A stretch of DNA of 64,000 nt from Dyadobacter sp. 50-39 (GTDB lineage: Bacteria; Bacteroidota; Bacteroidia; Cytophagales; Spirosomataceae): positions 124,001 through 188,000 of the forward strand of contig MKSR01000029.1 in assembly GCA_001898145.1 (NCBI GenBank), read 5' to 3'. The notes below the pieces were generated by a model. It saw only the letters and a list, made by a program, of their open reading frames with translations. It was not told the DNA's origin and ran no database searches. A program made the position numbers and the translations under genes. Below are positions 17,960 to 26,173 of the stretch, piece by piece (position 1 is the first letter of the stretch; each line of letters begins with the position of its first letter).

Positions 17960-17966
17960 CCCTAAT

Positions 17967-18018
17967 TTTAATCGAAACAGGCTGCTTCATGTGTTTGAAG
18001 CAGCCTGTTTCGATTAAA
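17967..18018. terminator. Bidirectional terminator with an unusually long perfect stem
   Basis: Perfect 23-bp stem (17967-17989 with 17996-18018) around a 6-base loop, between two converging genes. T-rich left and A-rich right edges give a U-run in either direction. The right arm ends 18 bases before the prfC stop codon. Confidence 0.9.
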
Positions 18019-18036
18019 CGATATCCAAATCAGCAT

Positions 18037-19632
18037 TTAAAGTGCCATTTCAGTCTTAAACTCCGACGTGAAATGGAAGTGAATGGCAGGGTTATTTTCC
18101 CGGTTCATACGGATCATCCATTCGGACTCGGCAAGGAAAACAGGATTACGGTCTTTATCATAGGCAATCTGATTGCCTTTCAGTCGGATAAACTGATCCA
18201 TAGCCGGCTTCTCATCCGCCGTGAGCCAGCAAGCACGGGAGATATTCATCGGTACCCAGCGGCATTTGGCGCCGTACTCGTGTTCCAGGCGGTACTGGAT
18301 TACATCGAATTGAAGTTCTCCAACGGTACCTACCACTTTCCTATTGCCCAGGTCCAGGGTAAAAAGCTGTGCCACCCCTTCGTCGGTAAGCTGCTGAATG
18401 CCTTTTTCCAATTGCTTGGATTTCATCGGATCCATATTGATCAATTCCTTGAAAATCTCGGGCGAGAAGCTTGGGATGCCGGAGAATTGCAGATTTTCAC
18501 CTTCGGTCAACGTGTCGCCGATTTTGAAGTTACCCGTATCGTACAAACCCACCACATCTCCCGGGAAACCTTCGTCCATCACGCTCTTATCCGAAGCCAT
18601 GAATGTGAACGGGCTCGAAAAGCGCACATCCTTGCCCAACCGCACATGTTTATAAAATTTATTCCGCTCGAACTTACCCGAGCAAATGCGCAGGAACGCA
18701 ATGCGGTCGCGGTGACGGGGATCGAGGTTGGCGTGGATTTTAAATACAAAACCCGTGAACTTAGGCTCGGTAGGCTCCACCTCGCGTACGTCGGTCGGAC
18801 GCGGCTGCGGGATCGGCGAAATATCGCAGAATGTGTCGAGCAATTCCTTGATGCCGAAGTTATTGATCGCACTTCCGAAAAACACCGGTGCCAGCTGGCC
18901 TTTTTGGTAAGCTTCTTCCGAGAATGCGTCGTAAACGCCTTCCACGAGTTCAACATCTTCGGTCAGTTGGCTGGCGTCCCTTTCACCAAGCAGCTCTCCC
19001 AGCTTTTCATCTTCCAGGTTCACCTTGGCGACGTCGTTCTCGATTTTAGTTTTATTGATTTTAAAGAAATACAGCATTTGCTCGTACAAGCTGTAAACTC
19101 CTTTAAAATTGGCACCCATATTGATCGGCCAGGTAAGCGGTCGAACACGGATATTCAGCTTGCTTTCCAGCTCGTCGAGCAGTTCAAACGGATTTTGGCC
19201 TTCACGGTCGAGCTTGTTGATGAACACGATCACCGGCGTATTCCGCATACGGCAAACTTCCATCAAACGCTCGGTCTGCTCCTCGACGCCCTTCACACAG
19301 TCCACCACCAGGATTACGCTATCCACGGCAGTCAATGTACGGTAAGTATCTTCGGCAAAGTCCTTGTGACCCGGTGTATCGAGGATATTGATGAGCAAAT
19401 CCTTGTATTCAAATGTCATCACCGACGTCGCTACCGAGATACCACGCTGCTTCTCGATCTCCATAAAGTCGGAAGTTGCAGTCTTCTTGATTTTATTGGA
19501 CTTTACCGCACCCGCCGTCTGGATAGCACCACCGAAAAGGAGCAACTTCTCCGTCAATGTGGTTTTCCCCGCATCGGGGTGGCTGATAATCGCGAACGTG
19601 CGTCGCTTCTTAATCTCTTGTAAATTACTCAT
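18037..19632 (-). CDS. prfC: Peptide chain release factor 3
   Basis: A 531-residue translational GTPase. The G1 motif SHPDAGKTT is at residues 17-25, G3 DTPGH at 85-89 and G4 NKLD at 139-142; length and order match RF3. RF3 uses GTP to eject RF1/RF2 from the ribosome after termination. The start at 19632 ([18 protein letters not shown]) matches the family N terminus; an ATG at 19734 is in frame but would add an unrelated leader. A TATCTTTG box sits 43 bases upstream. Single-gene unit. Confidence 0.96.
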   Translation of the reverse strand: MSNLQEIKKRRTFAIISHPDAGKTTLTEKLLLFGGAIQTAGAVKSNKIKKTATSDFMEIEKQRGISVATSVMTFEYKDLLINILDTPGHKDFAEDTYRTLTAVDSVILVVDCVKGVEEQTERLMEVCRMRNTPVIVFINKLDREGQNPFELLDELESKLNIRVRPLTWPINMGANFKGVYSLYEQMLYFFKINKTKIENDVAKVNLEDEKLGELLGERDASQLTEDVELVEGVYDAFSEEAYQKGQLAPVFFGSAINNFGIKELLDTFCDISPIPQPRPTDVREVEPTEPKFTGFVFKIHANLDPRHRDRIAFLRICSGKFERNKFYKHVRLGKDVRFSSPFTFMASDKSVMDEGFPGDVVGLYDTGNFKIGDTLTEGENLQFSGIPSFSPEIFKELINMDPMKSKQLEKGIQQLTDEGVAQLFTLDLGNRKVVGTVGELQFDVIQYRLEHEYGAKCRWVPMNISRACWLTADEKPAMDQFIRLKGNQIAYDKDRNPVFLAESEWMIRMNRENNPAIHFHFTSEFKTEMAL

Positions 19633-19675
19633 ATATGCCTGGCAGCGAGTGCCAAATGGTTGGTCAAAATTTCCG

Positions 19676-19683
19676 CAAAGATA
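19676..19683 (-). promoter_or_regulatory. Candidate -7 box (TATCTTTG) for prfC
   Basis: Exact TAnnTTTG on the minus strand, 43 bases before the prfC start codon and immediately downstream of the ppa terminator. No clear -33 element. Confidence 0.4.
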
Positions 19684-19688
19684 CGAAT

Positions 19689-19718
19689 TAAAAAAAGCCG
19701 CCCCTAACCGGAGCGGCT
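19689..19718 (-). terminator. Rho-independent terminator of ppa
   Basis: Stem AGCCGC/GCGGCT (19696-19701 with 19713-19718) with a run of seven A on the plus strand (T on the minus strand) just beyond it, about 60 bases after the ppa stop codon. Confidence 0.75.
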
Positions 19719-19779
19719 CTAAATTCCGACGCATTAACGGACCTTCATCCGATAACCGGCGTTATAATGCTTCGTCGAT

Positions 19780-20391
19780 TCAATAATAGGAATGCTTGTA
19801 ATCTTCTACCGAGGTAAGGATCACTTCATGCGCCTCTTCTTTACCGTACACATTGGTAATTTCGATATGCGCCTTCTCGCCTGGCAGGTTTTTGTAAGTC
19901 AGGAAGTAGTGCTTCAAACGTTCCACGATACCTTCCGGTAATTGACTCAGGTCATCGAACTGGCCGTAAACCTCGTCACCTTTCAGCACGGCGATGATCT
20001 TGTCGTCCGCCTCGCCGCCGTCGATCAGACGAATACCGCCGATCGGCTTCGCCTCGCACATGATATTACCGTGCGAAATGATTTTTTCGCACAATACAAT
20101 GATATCCAGCGGGTCACCATCACCCTCGGTCACATCGCGACCGGAGCGTTCCCGTGCCAATGCCGCGATTTTGTCCGCGCAATAGGTTTTGGGAATGAAG
20201 CCGTACAATGCAGGGACGATGTTGGAATATTTCTGAGGGCGGTCAATTTTGAGATAACCGGTGGCCTTATCAATTTCGTATTTTACGGTATCGGTAGGAA
20301 CAATCTCAATAAATGCAGTCACTAGTTCGGGTGCCTTGTCACCCATTGGGATTCCGTGCCACGGATGTGCTTTGTGTACGTTAGCGATCAT
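19780..20391 (-). CDS. ppa: Soluble inorganic pyrophosphatase, family I
   Basis: A 203-residue enzyme that hydrolyses pyrophosphate to phosphate and so drives biosynthesis forward. The signature DGDPLD at residues 91-96 carries the Mg-binding aspartates. KYEIDKATGYLKIDR near the N terminus and the KHYFLTYK segment near the C terminus are also typical. Length is slightly above the usual ~175-residue bacterial enzyme but normal for Bacteroidota. It is transcribed alone, with a terminator after it. Confidence 0.95.
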   Translation of the reverse strand: MIANVHKAHPWHGIPMGDKAPELVTAFIEIVPTDTVKYEIDKATGYLKIDRPQKYSNIVPALYGFIPKTYCADKIAALARERSGRDVTEGDGDPLDIIVLCEKIISHGNIMCEAKPIGGIRLIDGGEADDKIIAVLKGDEVYGQFDDLSQLPEGIVERLKHYFLTYKNLPGEKAHIEITNVYGKEEAHEVILTSVEDYKHSYY

Positions 20392-20450
20392 TAGTTGTGT
20401 AATAGGTAATAACTTTAAACTTAAATTTCGTTGAATACTGATCTTGATTG

Positions 20451-21422
20451 TTACAATCCTGCCTTGTCGGCAACAGTGTAATCCCCTGTTTTTGAAACAG
20501 ATTGCTTTACAAACAATTCACCCAAAAATCCTGCGAGAAATAATTGAGAGCCTACCATTATCGCTACGAGTGCCAGAAAAAACAGCGGGTTTTCCGTAAC
20601 ATTCCGATAGGGCAATAAATTGTAAATGTTATATATCTTTTTCCCGATAAGCCACACAGCTATAAGGCTTCCAAGAAAAAACATAAGGGTTCCCAGACTG
20701 CCGAACAAATGCATCGGTCTCCGTCCAAACTTATTCACAAAGGCGATCGAAAGCAAATCCAGGAAGCCAAAAATGAAGCGTTCGAGCCCGAATTTTGTGT
20801 AACCGTATTTGCGCGCACGGTGCTGTACCACCTTCTCCCCGATCTTCGCAAAGCCGTTCCATTTTGCGATCACCGGAATGTAGCGGTGCATCTCTCCGTA
20901 AATAGTGATATTTTTCACAACCTCCCTCCGGTAAGCTTTCAGCCCGCAATTGAAGTCATGCAAATAAACCCCTGAAATACTGCGCGTAGCGGCGTTGAAG
21001 AGCTTTGTGGGTATCGTTTTGGTGATCGGGTCGTAACGCTTTTTCTTCCAGCCCGAGATCAGATCGTAACGGTCGTTAACGATCATGTTGTACAATTCCG
21101 GGATTTCGTCCGGACTATCCTGCAAATCGGCGTCCATGGTAATGACCACATTGCCTTTTGCAGCCTGAAAACCGGTTTGTAACGCGGCGGTTTTGCCATA
21201 GTTACGCACAAAGCTGATCCCGCGCACATTTGCATTCTCCCTTGAAAGCCGCTGGATCACTTCCCAGGAACGGTCCTTACTGCCGTCGTCCATGAAAAGC
21301 ACTTCATAGGTGTAATGGTTTTCATCCATTACCCTCGCAATCCACTCGCAGAGCTCAGGAAGCGACTCTTCTTCATTATAAAGCGGGATAACAACGGAAA
21401 TCTGGATAGCCTGGTCGGTCAT
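20451..21422 (-). CDS. GT2 polyprenyl-phosphate glycosyltransferase (GtrB/DPM1-like)
   Basis: A 323-residue protein with a GT-A domain at about residues 7-230 (ISVVIPLYNEEESLPEL, VLFMDDGSKDRSW, TMDADLQDSPDEIPEL) and two C-terminal membrane helices. The family moves a sugar from a nucleotide donor to polyprenyl phosphate on the cytoplasmic face, feeding periplasmic GT-C transferases. The start at 21422 (MTDQAIQISVVIPL) is preferred over an in-frame ATG at 21464. It is the last gene of a probable minus-strand group with trmN6 and rnhA. Its sugar is unknown. Confidence 0.9.
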   Translation of the reverse strand: MTDQAIQISVVIPLYNEEESLPELCEWIARVMDENHYTYEVLFMDDGSKDRSWEVIQRLSRENANVRGISFVRNYGKTAALQTGFQAAKGNVVITMDADLQDSPDEIPELYNMIVNDRYDLISGWKKKRYDPITKTIPTKLFNAATRSISGVYLHDFNCGLKAYRREVVKNITIYGEMHRYIPVIAKWNGFAKIGEKVVQHRARKYGYTKFGLERFIFGFLDLLSIAFVNKFGRRPMHLFGSLGTLMFFLGSLIAVWLIGKKIYNIYNLLPYRNVTENPLFFLALVAIMVGSQLFLAGFLGELFVKQSVSKTGDYTVADKAGL

Positions 21423-21482
21423 GTACGGTTTCAGTGACAATGCTTTGCCGGTAATTTGCCGCAAAGTTCGTGTTTTTCCTGA

Positions 21483-22205
21483 TCAAAATTTCAAATAAAA
21501 AGCTTTTAACAACTCCCTGAAACGCGGATTATAGGTAATGCCGTCCTTTTCATAAATATACAAATCCGCTTCAACCGCCACATTATGAACCAATTCTGCA
21601 CGCTGGAACAGCATCAGCACGCGAAAGGCTTTCTTGTCTTCCTGGTGAAACAATGTCAGCTTACGTACCAGTTTCCATCCCGCGTAGGCTGCCTTTTCCG
21701 CAAAACGCTCGCCTTCGTCGACAGGAAACAGGATGTTGAATTTACCCTCCGGTTTCAGAAGCCGCTCGATCGCTGCGAGCAGCTCGCCGAAATCGAGGGA
21801 TTTGGCGTGGTGTGCGATGTTCTTCTTATCGATCGGCGAAAGCAGGTCCGACTGGAAGAACGGCGGATTGGTAATGATGACGTCGTACAGGTGATCTGAG
21901 ACAAACTCCTGCACCGCTGAATGGAACAGGGTAATGCGGTCGTGAAACGGACTTTGCTCCACATTTTCACCCGCCTGGTAAAACGCCTCCGCGTCGATTT
22001 CCACCGCGTCGATCATAGCGTAGGAGTTGCGCTGCGCCACCATGAGCGACAACAGCCCCGTTCCCGCGCCGATATCCAGGATGCGGTCGGCATCTTCCAC
22101 ATCCGCCCATGCGCCTAGCACGCAGGCATCTGTACATACTTTCATCGCGCACTGGTCCTGCCGGACAGTGAACTGCTTGAACCGGAAATGGGCGTTACGG
22201 GGCAT
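21483..22205 (-). CDS. trmN6: tRNA1(Val) adenine-37 N6-methyltransferase
   Basis: A 240-residue class I SAM-dependent methyltransferase. The SAM motif DIGAGTG is at residues 44-50 and the N6-adenine motif NPPFF at 113-117. The N terminus FRFKQFTVRQDQCAMKVCTD is characteristic of the YfiC/TrmN6 family, which methylates A37 of tRNA1Val in Escherichia coli. The rnhA stop codon is 8 bases upstream, so the two are very likely co-transcribed. Confidence 0.93.
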   Translation of the reverse strand: MPRNAHFRFKQFTVRQDQCAMKVCTDACVLGAWADVEDADRILDIGAGTGLLSLMVAQRNSYAMIDAVEIDAEAFYQAGENVEQSPFHDRITLFHSAVQEFVSDHLYDVIITNPPFFQSDLLSPIDKKNIAHHAKSLDFGELLAAIERLLKPEGKFNILFPVDEGERFAEKAAYAGWKLVRKLTLFHQEDKKAFRVLMLFQRAELVHNVAVEADLYIYEKDGITYNPRFRELLKAFYLKF

Positions 22206-22213
22206 AATATGGT

Positions 22214-22843
22214 CTATTTTCTTCCAAAATCAGCCGGATTCTCTCCCCAATATTCCGTCTCCCACTTCAATATCCTGTTGGGGTAAGTATTTGTAGCGAG
22301 CCATCGCTCGGCGCGTTGCAGCATTTCAAACAACGGCTTATTACGCGGCGTCAGTTCCAGTTTGGTATTCGCATGCTTCTTCTTGATCCAAGCCATTGCC
22401 GTTTTTGAATCGGTGTAGATCGGCAGGTCACTTTCCTTTTTTTGCAAATAGGCCAATGCATGCACGATCGCCAGAAACTCGCCGATGTTATTGGTACCAT
22501 CCTTGAACGGCCCTTGCAGGAAGATCCGATCACCGGTGGCATAATACACGCCCTGATATTCCATATCACCGGTAGCTGTGTTCCAGGCGGCATCTACCGC
22601 AATGCTGTTTTTAATCGGCCTTCCTACGTTTGCAGGCGGCTCCTGCACGGCGGGTTTGGAATCCTTTTTAGCCACGAATTCCCAATAATTGCGCTGAATG
22701 GCGGCCTCTGCTTCCTGCAAAGAGTCAAAAGACTTATAGCGTGCATCCTCGAAGCCCTTGATCTGCGCCTCGCATTCCTTCCAATCCGTAAAAACGCCGG
22801 TTTTCCGGCCCTGCCAGACGACGTAGAACTTGGTCTTTTTCAA
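22214..22843 (-). CDS. rnhA: Ribonuclease HI with N-terminal viroplasmin domain
   Basis: A 209-residue protein if the TTG at 22843 is the start. An N-terminal viroplasmin-type RNA/DNA-binding domain (KFYVVWQGRKTGVFTDW) is followed by a linker and an RNase HI domain. The catalytic acidic residues are in AVDAAWN, NNIGEFLAIVHAL, IYTDSK and ENPADF. The enzyme degrades RNA in RNA:DNA hybrids. No ATG fits: the next in-frame ATG (22927) would add a leader encoded by the repeat tract at 22865-22932, so the TTG start is inferred. trmN6 follows after 8 bases. Confidence 0.9.
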   Translation of the reverse strand: MKKTKFYVVWQGRKTGVFTDWKECEAQIKGFEDARYKSFDSLQEAEAAIQRNYWEFVAKKDSKPAVQEPPANVGRPIKNSIAVDAAWNTATGDMEYQGVYYATGDRIFLQGPFKDGTNNIGEFLAIVHALAYLQKKESDLPIYTDSKTAMAWIKKKHANTKLELTPRNKPLFEMLQRAERWLATNTYPNRILKWETEYWGENPADFGRK

Positions 22844-22864
22844 TGTTGAATGATTGAATATGCT

Positions 22865-22932
22865 AATGATTGAATGACCGAATGATTGAATGATTGAATG
22901 ATTGAATAAAGCTATTCGGTCATTCAATCATT
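22865..22932. repeat. Octamer tandem repeat inside a 19-bp perfect inverted repeat
   Basis: The sequence lies between the pepT stop codon and the rnhA start. Arms of 19 bp (22865-22883 and 22914-22932) are exact reverse complements. The interval contains back-to-back copies of the octamer GATTGAAT (about 22884-22907). The RNA could form a long hairpin, but there is no T-run. Function unknown; possibly a mobile or slippage-prone intergenic repeat. Confidence 0.85.
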
Positions 22933-22945
22933 CAGTCATTCAAAA

Positions 22946-24175
22946 TTATTCCGCCCAAACCCCCGCCAACTCCACAATCACCTCAACAGCTTTTTCCATA
23001 TCCTGCACCGACACCCATTCCAGTTTGGAGTGAAATGCGTGTTCGCCGGCAAAGATATTCGGGCAGGGCAAGCCCATGAAAGAGAGCCGGGAGCCATCGG
23101 TGCCGCCGCGAATGCTGCGCTGAACAGGTTTCAAACCGACGCGTTCCATGGCTGTCAATGCATTTTTGATCACTTCCGGGTGCTGATCCAGCACTTCCTT
23201 CATGTTCCGATATTGTTCCTGTACTTTGAATTCGGCGGAAGAATTGGGATAATCCTTCAAAACTTCTTCCATAATACTTTGCAGGAGAGCTTCTTTTTCG
23301 TGCAGGCCCGCAACGTTGAAATCGCGGATGATGAAGCTCAAAACGGCTTTTTCCTGAATGCCTTCCATTTGCACGGGGTGGATAAAACCTTCCTTATCCT
23401 GTGTAGTTTCGGGCGAAAGTTTGTCTTTGGGAAGTCGTGCAAGTATTTCCGCTGCGATTTTCAATGCATTTTCCAGCTTGCCGATCGCATAACCCGGGTG
23501 CGTGCTCACACCGTGAATGGTGATTTTCACGCCGTCGGCCGAAAACGTTTCGTCTTCCAATGTACCGATCGCCTCTCCGTCGACCGTATAGCCAAAATCA
23601 GCTCCCAGCTTTTGCAAATCGACCTTTTCAGTTCCTCTTCCTACTTCCTCGTCCGGCGTGAACAGAATTTTGATAGCACCATGTCTGATTTGCGGATTAG
23701 CCAGCAAATACTCCGCCGCAGCCATTATTTCGGCAACACCGGCCTTATTATCGGCGCCGAGCAACGTAGTACCGCTGGCCGTGACAATGTCGTTCCCGAT
23801 CTGCTGATCAAGGTCGTGCAGCTCTCCTATCCGCAAAACCTGCGAATGATCGTCGGGCAGGATAATGTCCGAGCCGTCCCAGTTGCGGTGAACGATCGGC
23901 TTCACGTTTTCGCCCGTCACATCAGGCGATGTATCCACGTGCGAGCAGAAGCAGATCACAGGAATGTCCGCCTTTTCCGAATTCGATGGGATTGTCGCGT
24001 ACACATATCCGTGCTCATCCACATGCGCGTCCGCCACGCCCAGCGCGCGAAGCTCTTCCGCCAGCAGGTTGCTCAGGTTACGTTGTTTGGCCGTGCTGGG
24101 AAATGTTTCCGAGTTAGGGTCCGATTGCGTATCGATCTGCACATAACGCAGGAATCGTTCGAGAACAGAGCTCAT
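22946..24175 (-). CDS. pepT: Peptidase T (tripeptide aminopeptidase)
   Basis: A 409-residue M20-family metallopeptidase that removes N-terminal residues from tripeptides in the cytosol. Metal and catalytic residues are visible: H79 and D81 in CFCSHVDTSPD, D142 in LGADNKAGVAE, the E176/E177 pair in FTPDEEVGRG, and the C-terminal histidine in FAGEHAFHSKLEW. The length matches the family. It is the probable first gene of a minus-strand run toward rnhA, separated from it by the repeat at 22865-22932. Confidence 0.95.
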   Translation of the reverse strand: MSSVLERFLRYVQIDTQSDPNSETFPSTAKQRNLSNLLAEELRALGVADAHVDEHGYVYATIPSNSEKADIPVICFCSHVDTSPDVTGENVKPIVHRNWDGSDIILPDDHSQVLRIGELHDLDQQIGNDIVTASGTTLLGADNKAGVAEIMAAAEYLLANPQIRHGAIKILFTPDEEVGRGTEKVDLQKLGADFGYTVDGEAIGTLEDETFSADGVKITIHGVSTHPGYAIGKLENALKIAAEILARLPKDKLSPETTQDKEGFIHPVQMEGIQEKAVLSFIIRDFNVAGLHEKEALLQSIMEEVLKDYPNSSAEFKVQEQYRNMKEVLDQHPEVIKNALTAMERVGLKPVQRSIRGGTDGSRLSFMGLPCPNIFAGEHAFHSKLEWVSVQDMEKAVEVIVELAGVWAE

Positions 24176-24203
24176 AATGAATCGATTGGTTTTGGAAATA
24201 CGA

Positions 24204-24668
24204 TTAGCCGATAATCGACGCCAGATCCGCAGGCGAATAATTGATATTCTTCAAAGTCTTGTCGTCGGCCGTGCGGTACACCAGGTACTTGCCATTATCC
24301 TCTTTGTAGTAGCATTCGGTGCCTTTGGCCTGGTAATGTGCCACGGTCGCTTCGGCTTCTTCCACCGAATTGCACGCTTTCGACATATTCGAGCGTTGCA
24401 CCTCGTCGAACAATGTGCGGAACTTCTCGCCTAGTCCGAATTCCAGCACCGCGCCAGCCAACACATATTGCAGGTCGCAAAGCGCGTCGGCCACTTCCAC
24501 GATGTCCTTTTCGAGGATCGCAACTTCCAGCTCCTTCAACTCCTCGGCCAGCAATGCCACGCGCAGGCGGCTTCTTTCTTCGGAGGGGATCGTCGGGGTT
24601 TCCAGGATAGGGTGTTTGAAAGTTCTGTGAAAATCCGCGACTTGATTAAGGCTATCCAGTTGTTGCAT
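24204..24668 (-). CDS. MazG/PRA-PH-like nucleotide pyrophosphohydrolase
   Basis: A 154-residue protein. The all-alpha NTP pyrophosphohydrolase pattern is visible: ALLAEELKELEVAILEKD carries the EExxE-like metal-binding helix and ADALCDLQYVL the ExxD-like partner. The C-terminal ~50 residues (CYYKEDNGKYLVYRT) look like a small beta appendage. Family members hydrolyse NTPs or phosphoribosyl-ATP to the monophosphate. The exact substrate is not evident; house-cleaning of non-canonical nucleotides is the usual guess. Located 28 bases upstream of pepT. Confidence 0.75.
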   Translation of the reverse strand: MQQLDSLNQVADFHRTFKHPILETPTIPSEERSRLRVALLAEELKELEVAILEKDIVEVADALCDLQYVLAGAVLEFGLGEKFRTLFDEVQRSNMSKACNSVEEAEATVAHYQAKGTECYYKEDNGKYLVYRTADDKTLKNINYSPADLASIIG

Positions 24669-24721
24669 TGTTATATGGTTTTAAAAATTGGTCTTACTTA
24701 AATGTAGCATTGGGGCGCCAC

Positions 24722-25291
24722 TTACATTGAAAGGTTGGTTTTGAAGAGCTTGATGGCGATCGCGAGCAGGATAATGCCGAAAACCTTCCGGAGAATGTCC
24801 GTACCGCCCTGCCCCAGCTTCCTTTCAAGCCAGTTGGATGATTTTAATACGAGGTAAATAAAAAAGAGGTTCAGCACGATACCGACCAGAATGTTCTGGA
24901 TCTGATAGGTCGAGCGGAGCGATAGCAACGTAGTCATGGTAGCCGCTCCCGCGATCATCGGGAATGCGATCGGTACGATGGACGCAACGCCCACATCGAT
25001 ATTGCCATGCTTGAAAATGTCACGCCCCAGGATCATTTCCAGCCCGAGCAGGAAGAGAATGATAGCCCCGGCAATGGCGAATGAGGCGATATCGACCCCG
25101 AAAAGGCTCAGCAGCCTTTCGCCCAAAAACAGGAATATCACCATGATCGCCCCGGCCACGATGGTCGTTTTCTCCGACTCTATCTTGCCCAGTCTCCGCC
25201 GGAAATCGACAATAATAGGCAGAGAGCCAAGCACATCGATCACCGAAAAGAGGATCAGCGTGACGGATATGATTTCCTTGAAATTGAACAT
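24722..25291 (-). CDS. MarC-family integral membrane protein
   Basis: A 189-residue inner membrane protein with six hydrophobic segments, matching the MarC/UPF0056 family in length and in the opening FKEIISVTLILFSVIDVLGSLP. An older proposal linked MarC to multiple antibiotic resistance in E. coli, but this was not supported; the transported substrate is unclear. The start at 25291 (MFNFKEII) fits the family; an ATG at 25324 is also in frame. Confidence 0.88.
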   Translation of the reverse strand: MFNFKEIISVTLILFSVIDVLGSLPIIVDFRRRLGKIESEKTTIVAGAIMVIFLFLGERLLSLFGVDIASFAIAGAIILFLLGLEMILGRDIFKHGNIDVGVASIVPIAFPMIAGAATMTTLLSLRSTYQIQNILVGIVLNLFFIYLVLKSSNWLERKLGQGGTDILRKVFGIILLAIAIKLFKTNLSM

Positions 25292-25385
25292 GGGCTTACA
25301 CTTTGGGGCGTTTTGGTCCCGCAAAGTTGCTCAAAACCGACTGCTTACACAACCTTAAAAACCGATGATCGTGAAATAGCCCCGG

Positions 25386-26099
25386 CTACGAAGCGCTTCC
25401 CGGCAGGAAGTTCAGGAATGTGTTGAACTGCTTTTTGTACTTCTCCTCGTCGATCTTATAAAAGAATGCGCCTTTTTTGGAATACCCCTTCTGTTTTTCG
25501 TCCAGCTTAACCAGCAAATTGGTAGACAACAGCTTGCGGCTGAAATTGCGTTTGTCAAGTTCGGTACCGAAAATCGCTTCGTACAGTTTCTGCAACTGCG
25601 GAATCGTGAATTTTTCGGGTAACAATTCAAAGCCGATCGGATGTTGCGAGGCCTTGTAGCGCAAATGCTGGATCGCCATATCGACCATCAAACCGTGATC
25701 AAAGAGCAGTTTGGGCAGCTCCTGCATTGAAAACCACTGTGCCTCGTAGTTTTTGGAAATCTTGTGATCGTAATCCTCGACGTTAATCAATGCGAAATAG
25801 GCAACGGACACCGTGCGTTCCACCGGGTCACGCTGCGGGCTTCCGAAAGTGTAAAGTTGTTCGAGGTAAATGTCCGTCAGGCTGGTAAGCTCGAAAAGAA
25901 TGCGGGACGACGCCCCTTCGAGGCTTTCGTCGGGCTGTACCCATCCGCCCATCAGAGACCATGTGTGGTGCTCGTCTTCAATGCCCCTTTTAACCAGCAA
26001 CAGTTTCAGCTCCTCGCCATCAAAACCAAAAATTATCGAATCCAACGCCACCAGACATTTGGTCTGGGCCTGGTATTGCTTTAAAATATCTAATCGCAC
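25386..26099 (-). CDS. NrtR-like Nudix-related transcriptional regulator
   Basis: A 237-residue protein. An N-terminal Nudix fold (about 1-150) is joined to a C-terminal winged helix (about 160-230, FTIPQLQKLYEAIFGTELDKRNFSRKLL split over two helices). The Nudix box is degenerate: GX5E is kept (G52, E58), but the RE and EE positions read R66-I67 and E70-L71 and the last Gly is Ser73. This suggests ligand binding without hydrolysis. Family knowledge: NrtR controls NAD metabolism, and Bacteroides AraR controls arabinose use. The target here is unknown. The start codon is GTG (26099). Confidence 0.85.
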   Translation of the reverse strand: MRLDILKQYQAQTKCLVALDSIIFGFDGEELKLLLVKRGIEDEHHTWSLMGGWVQPDESLEGASSRILFELTSLTDIYLEQLYTFGSPQRDPVERTVSVAYFALINVEDYDHKISKNYEAQWFSMQELPKLLFDHGLMVDMAIQHLRYKASQHPIGFELLPEKFTIPQLQKLYEAIFGTELDKRNFSRKLLSTNLLVKLDEKQKGYSKKGAFFYKIDEEKYKKQFNTFLNFLPGSAS

Positions 26100-26173
26100 A
26101 ATCTAAAAATCCGCAAGTGAGTAGATTTGTTTTTAGTTATAAATACAAGTAGCGCCATTTACTACTCATTCCG

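Noticed and set aside
17989-19623. A 544-codon open frame antisense to prfC
   Set aside because: It mirrors the codon pattern of a certain RF3 gene, has no recognisable domain and spans a terminator. It is a shadow frame.
22844-22927. An N-terminal extension of RNase HI from ATG 22927
   Set aside because: The extra residues (repeated NHS-II type segments) come from the octamer repeat tract. The viroplasmin domain starts right after the TTG at 22843.
23030-24214. A 394-codon open frame antisense to pepT
   Set aside because: The opposite strand encodes peptidase T with all metal ligands. The antisense product is low in family-like motifs and rich in His, Arg and Phe, as expected of a shadow frame.
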